NCBI GenBank assembly: GCA_019137255.1
Contig: WPDH01000110.1
Location: forward strand, 209,818-273,817
DNA: 64,000 nucleotides
From: Corinectria fuckeliana
Lineage: Eukaryota > Ascomycota > Sordariomycetes > Hypocreales > Nectriaceae
Direction of reading: 5' to 3'
This document shows, in pieces, positions 59,313-64,000 of the stretch (position 1 is the first letter of the stretch; each line of letters starts with the position of its first letter). A program made the translations under genes and the position numbers. The notes under the pieces are model-generated. The model was not told the origin of the DNA and ran no database searches. It was given only the letters and a program-made list of their open reading frames with translations.

Positions 59313-59768
59313 CTCTCTCTCCCCCCTCTTCTTATACTAAAAATATGCTAATATAACTATAAATACAAATTAACTAGTAAAACTCTTAACCTTACTACTA
59401 AGATTTACCTTCCTTTTAAATAAATATAATACTAGAAAGATATTTACTTTTTATCTTATAATAAGACTGCTTACTAAATAGAGGGAGTATAAAGTTAAGC
59501 TTAAATAGGTTAAACTTTTACTAGATAAGTGCCTCTTTAAGCTTATTCTCCTTTTTATCCTAACTGCTATACTTAACTAGGTGTTTAATAAACTTAACAC
59601 ACTTTAGAGGGATATCTTCACTATGTATTTACTCTACTAGAGCTATAATAATTATCTTAATCTAGATTAAAAGCTATAAACTTTAGATAGCCTACTTAAA
59701 CTTTAGAAGCTAGTAAATAAGCTAGCTAAAAACTATAAGAACCCTAAGGTAAGTCCCCCCTCTGTTTA

Positions 59769-59825
59769 GGTAGCATCTAAGAATAGCTATTAGTATAGAT
59801 TATAATAACTATTCTTAAATACTAC
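59769..59825. repeat. Palindromic element (copy B)
   Basis: Pairs with 47,894-47,952; left arm GGTAGCATCTAAGAATAGCT, right arm AACTATTCTTAAATACTACC. Confidence 0.7.
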
Positions 59826-61390
59826 CTCTCTTATGCTTTTTATTATACTAACTATAACTATAGACTACTTAAGTGATTATTCTTATCTCTTATATAACTA
59901 GAATTACTAGGCTATTAAAATCTATTATTAGTAAACAGATTAACTACTTACAGATAGACTCTCTCACTAAAGAGAATAACCTCTTAGAAGACCTAGAAGA
60001 AGACCTTAAGGTTCTTAATAATAGTAATAATTAGCTTATAGTGCTTAACCCTAATAAGAAGCTTACTACCTTTTATAAGCTCTAGGAAAAAACACTTATA
60101 AATAACAACTAGTTGCTAATTATAGTAGATAAGTATTACTTTCTTAAGAATATAACTATAGCTAGAAATAAGATATTTTAGCAACTTAAGTAGAATAGCC
60201 TTCTTTTAGTATTTACTATACTAATATTTAACTATATCTAAAATATCTAGAGGTATCTTACCCTCCTCTAAAACTCTGCCTAGCCTATTAGCTAGTTACT
60301 AGTAGAGTATGCTAATATAGTATAAACCCTCTATAATAAAAAATACTAGAATACTCTTAAGATAGATAAATACTATAATAATATTAAACTAGCTAACCTC
60401 TCTAAGGAGAATATTATTAACTTAACCCTTTTCTCACCTTTTAAGTAGTACTATTACTTAGAGTATAAGAGATATATTAAGTCTAGAAAGAGTCTCCTAT
60501 TTATATACTACCTAATACTCTTTAAGTGCTTTATAAATAAGTCTAAGTTTAATATAAATGTTTTTATACTAGCTATATAACTTATCTTTCTAATAATATC
60601 TATATAGTATAGTATACTTATACTTATAATAATACTAGACGGTTTAGAAATATATATAGGTAAGAGTATTACTAATATAAGTATTATAATAGTAAAGCTA
60701 TACTTACTAGATAATATTTAGCACTATATAATAGTAGAGATTAGTAAGCTATAAGATAAGCTACTAAGCCTAACTAATAAGATGCTATTAGAGATACTAT
60801 CTAATAGGAGGATAGTAAAAAGTGCTATAATAATACTTAATAGTATAGTATATTAGTGCCTTCTTATAATATTAATAAATATAAATAATATAATACTAAT
60901 AAAACTTACTATTAGAATTATAAGATATATAGTAAACTTATAAGATAGCACTCCTATTAGAGAGGCTAATTTTAGCCTAGTACTAAACAAGCTAGTACAC
61001 CTAAATAACACTAATAATAAGCTCTAAAACTATAATAACCTGCTCCTAATTAGCAGAGTAGACATACTAGAAAAGGCCTAATAGTAGTTAGACTAAGTTA
61101 TAAGAAATAAGTTAGACCTTACAGCTAGTACTAAAAAGGTTAACTAAGTTACCTTAATAGATAGCTCTAGTAGTCTCCACTAGGTGTTTTATAATACTAG
61201 GACCTTATAAAAGTATAGCTTTCTGTTAAATAGGGCTAAATAAGTCTAGTATATTCTTTAGGATTCCTCTAAGTATATATACATTCTATTAAAGATTCTT
61301 ATAGTATATACTACTAATAATTAACTCTTAGTGTATTATAATAATCCTCTAACCTTATAGTATATTTTTTTCTTTTTGTCTTATTACTAA

Positions 61391-61448
61391 GCTAGCCTTT
61401 AGGAATAGCTATTAGTATAAATCCTAATAGCTATTCTTAGAGGCTGCT
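61391..61448. repeat. Palindromic element
   Basis: Left arm GCTAGCCTTTAGGAATAGCT; right arm AGCTATTCTTAGAGGCTGC. Lies just beyond the end of copy B. Confidence 0.8.
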
Positions 61449-61485
61449 TAGTACTCTTATTTTCTTCTCTTTACCTAAATTAAGT

Positions 61486-61543
61486 AGCAGCCTCTAGGAA
61501 TAGTTGTTAGTATAAATCCTAATAGCTGTTCCTAAAGGCTGCT
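61486..61543. repeat. Palindromic element, best preserved
   Basis: GCAGCCTCTAGGAATAGTTG pairs with AGCTGTTCCTAAAGGCTGC around the centre TATAAATCC. Mismatches are transitions or G:T-type. Only about 40 bases separate it from the previous element. Confidence 0.85.
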
Positions 61544-61599
61544 TAGCACTCCTATTTAAGACTATTAGCTAATTAGTATAGTATAAGATTCTTAATACT

Positions 61600-64000
61600 C
61601 TTATAGTTATATATAGTATCCTAACTTTATATTATATATTATAAAACAGCTAGGCTAAGCAGGATCTTATAGTAGTAAAGTTTAATAATAAGACTACTTC
61701 TTATATATATCTAATTATATTAATAATACTATTAGCCTATAGTATAAATTTCTATAAGGCTTATTACTAGGGTATTATTATAAAAGAGCTAAGAAATATA
61801 TTAAAAGCACTTTAGGTAATAAAACGCTTATAGTAAGTAGGCTAGAAAGAAGATATTAAATAAGAAATTATCTTATATTATTACTTATATAATATAACAG
61901 CTATAGTATAAAACCTAGAAAAATATATAATAACTCTTATAGCTAAGAGTAGAATCTTAAATACTATTAAGAGAGAAGCTTATATTATTTATAGTTTTAA
62001 AATTCTATAAAGTTAGCTAAGATAAAGTGTATCTTAGTATCTAAGAATATAAGTACCTTAAGATAAGATAAAGTCTTCTAAATTAGAAAGAGAGGATTTA
62101 TTCTACTTTAAGCTAGCCTAATTCTTTCTAGCTAACCCTAATAAGACTAAGCTTATCAGAAAGTATAATATTAAGTAGATTACTATAGTGTAAAGTATTA
62201 GCTCTCTAATAACTAATAGCTATATTATATTAATAGTAGTACTTAGTAAAGAGAAAGTTAGTATTATACTTAAGAACTTTATAAAGGTAGAGAAAGGTAA
62301 TACTATAGTAGGACTCTTATAAGAGGTAGAGAGTATTAGCAGCTTAGTGAGCTCTATAGTAACCTAGCCTGTTATACTATTTATTATACTATCTAAAAAG
62401 AGGATATAACTAATAGCAGCTAACTTAGCAAGAAAGAGGTACTAGTCCTTAAAGTAGTAAGTAGTAATAGTATAGATATATAAGATAGTAGTATAAGAGT
62501 AATAATATCTATAAGATAAGAAGTAAAACAAAAGAGGCGACTAGTTTAGTAGGTAGTAGTAATAAAAGATAGATATTAATTAGAAATATATTAGACCTAA
62601 CTTTAAGACTCTTATATAATAGCCTTAGTATAACTATAAATATTATAAGACTGCCTACTTAAGGTATTATACTTAGTATATATCTCTTTCTTTCTTCTCT
62701 CTTTTTCTCTCTCTTTTTCTTTCTTTTTTATCTTTTTTACTACTATTACTATTAGTAAGATAGTAATAGCTATTCTTAGAGACTACCTTAGTATAACTAC
62801 TACCTAAATATTTTTAAATATTCTCTTAAGACACCTCTAACCTCTACTAAGCATCTTTATTATAATAACTATTCTTAGGATCTATCTTAGTAAGCTAATT
62901 ACTATAAGCCTTCTTATTAAAATAACTATTTTAAGAAACTATCTTAGAAAGCCTTACCTTTTAAATAACTAAGATTAATATCTAACCTTACTTATTATAA
63001 GTAATATTAAATAGCTACTAAGAAAAGACCTTATATTATCTCTTATAAATAGGCTTTTAGGTCTCTATTTACTAAACTTACTATCTTACCTTAGTAATAT
63101 ACTACCTAGATTTAATATATAATATAATAGATATTAGTATTAGAGGTATATAAGAGATTATCTTAACTAGTATTAGAAGTTTTTTTAGTATTCTAACTAA
63201 GAAATACTAACTTACTATAGTAAATAAGATAAGCTATCTTATTCTTAATAGTATTATTTAACTAACTATAAAACAGCTAAATCTAATAGTATATTATAAT
63301 ATAAGTATTATATTCTTATAGAATACTCTTATAAAGTTATAATACTAAAAGAGTTTAATATTCTTATTAAGGCTATTATTAAGTAAGATAAGATAGGTTA
63401 TTATATTTCTACTCTTAGGTGCTTAGGCTAATATATATAATATATAGATTACTTATAAGTTAGCTCTCTATCTTACTATAAAGGCTGTAATTTATAAGTA
63501 AAAACACCTAGAGTGGAAATAAGAGTATAATTATTAAGATACTATTATATACTAGAAGGAGATTAATATAGAAAATACCTTATATAAGAAGAAGTAGTAT
63601 AATAATTATTAGGCTATACTTAGTAATAGTATACTAAATTAATAAAAGATAATAAGAGATATATCTATTATATAATTTTAATAATTTTAATCTTATACTA
63701 TCTTATAGTAACTACCTAAGTATATAAAATTCCTAAGATTTAAAAAAGGTAGGTTTAAAAAGTTAATTTTATACTATTTTTTATAAAATAGATTTAAATA
63801 AAGTAAAATAGATTATAAATTCTTAGTTAAATATAATATAGTATATTAACTCTTAAGAATACTTTATATAATTTTAAAAATATTTATATTATATATCTTT
63901 TTATAGTAATCTTTACTTTCTTTTTAAAAGAAGTTAAAGTTAAAAGTATAAATTTTTATACTTTTAAAAATCTTTTATTATATAAATAATTATACTATAA
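61600..64000. repeat. Further AT-rich degraded DNA
   Basis: No gene. Frames near 62,000-62,650 read as protein when stops are taken as Gln. One stretch gives NYKYYKTAYLRYYTQYI, which could be a decayed zinc-finger. Single palindrome arms recur near 62,755-62,790 and 62,865-62,890. Confidence 0.4.

Larger units (their letters stand above)
55538..61112. mobile_element. Large degraded repeat, copy B
   Basis: Direct-orientation copy of 43,715-49,232, less RIP-altered. Coherent translations when stops are read as Gln: about 58,280-59,220 (KAEYKTALANINSILLDIVL; KVKLSIIVIIEQYNKQVV) and about 59,950-61,100 (KENNLLEDLEEDLKVLNNSN; YYYLEYKRYIKSRKSLLF). These mark at least two former ORFs, separated by palindromic elements. 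The family was not recognised. Confidence 0.8.
36490..64000. repeat. 27.5-kb AT-rich, RIP-degraded repeat region
   Basis: From about 36,490 to the end, A+T rises sharply and CA and TG dinucleotides become scarce while TA abounds, most extremely in 36.5-43 kb. Plus- and minus-strand frames are riddled with TAG/TAA. That is the product expected from C-to-T change at CpA on both strands (RIP). Long stretches still read as coherent protein if stops are treated as Gln or Trp. It is therefore decayed transposon coding DNA, though I cannot name the element class. No intact gene, tRNA or rRNA was seen. The window ends inside it. Confidence 0.85.

Noticed and set aside
43715..61112. Long terminal repeats of one retrotransposon
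   Set aside because: The 5.5-kb copies are far too long for LTRs, carry ORF-like content and contain internal palindromes; no primer-binding site or integrase motif was seen.
36490..64000. Possible mitochondrial insertion because of high A+T
   Set aside because: The scarcity of CA/TG with abundance of TA and the transition-only differences between copies indicate RIP of nuclear repeats; no mitochondrial gene was recognised.

Overview
The window reads as nuclear DNA of a filamentous ascomycete (Pezizomycotina, probably Sordariomycetes-like). Genes carry short introns with GT..AG borders. The protein families are typical of that group: fungal flavin monooxygenase, P450, HET protein, GPI cell-wall protein, PLDc_N membrane protein. 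About 27 kb is AT-rich DNA with the signature of repeat-induced point mutation (RIP). I cannot fix the species.

Layout: 0-36.4 kb is gene-bearing but mixed. Apparently intact genes are a flavin monooxygenase (150-1788, -), an aquaporin (2444-3558, -), a ubiquitin-fold protein (11682-13210, -) divergent from a one-helix membrane protein (13570-14141, +), a GPI-type wall protein (17645-18331, -), a PLDc_N membrane protein (20241-20642, +), an aspartate aminotransferase (27548-28919, +), a 956-residue secreted Ser/Thr-rich glycoprotein (31690-34673, -) and an ankyrin protein (35263-36351, -). Two genes are coherent except for a single-base frame slip: a P450 (9049-11199) and a small protein (15736-16175).

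Between them lies a gene graveyard. It holds relics of an NRPS condensation domain, a fungal PD-(D/E)XK nuclease-like protein, a dynamin-type GTPase, an ankyrin protein, an RNase H, an Hsp70-like ATPase, the C-terminal half of a second flavin monooxygenase, a secreted VOC/glyoxalase-fold protein, a helical unknown and a HET protein. Many lesions are single TAG/TGA codons at places where CAG, CGA or TGG is expected, as C-to-T decay would give; others are frame slips. Several of these families (HET, dynamin-like, Hsp70-like, ankyrin, nuclease-like) are typical of fungal accessory or nonself-recognition regions.

From about 36.49 kb to the end there are no credible genes. The sequence is very AT-rich and poor in CA and TG, especially in 36.5-43 kb. 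It contains two large direct copies of one degraded element (43.7-49.2 and 55.5-61.1 kb), related but more diverged DNA upstream of each, a 2-N gap inside a minisatellite, 10-bp and 18-bp tandem repeats, and a dispersed family of roughly 55-70 bp imperfect palindromes that recur at matching places in both copies. The palindrome family, the ubiquitin-fold protein with an internal LRLRGG, and the concentration of decayed genes are the most notable observations.
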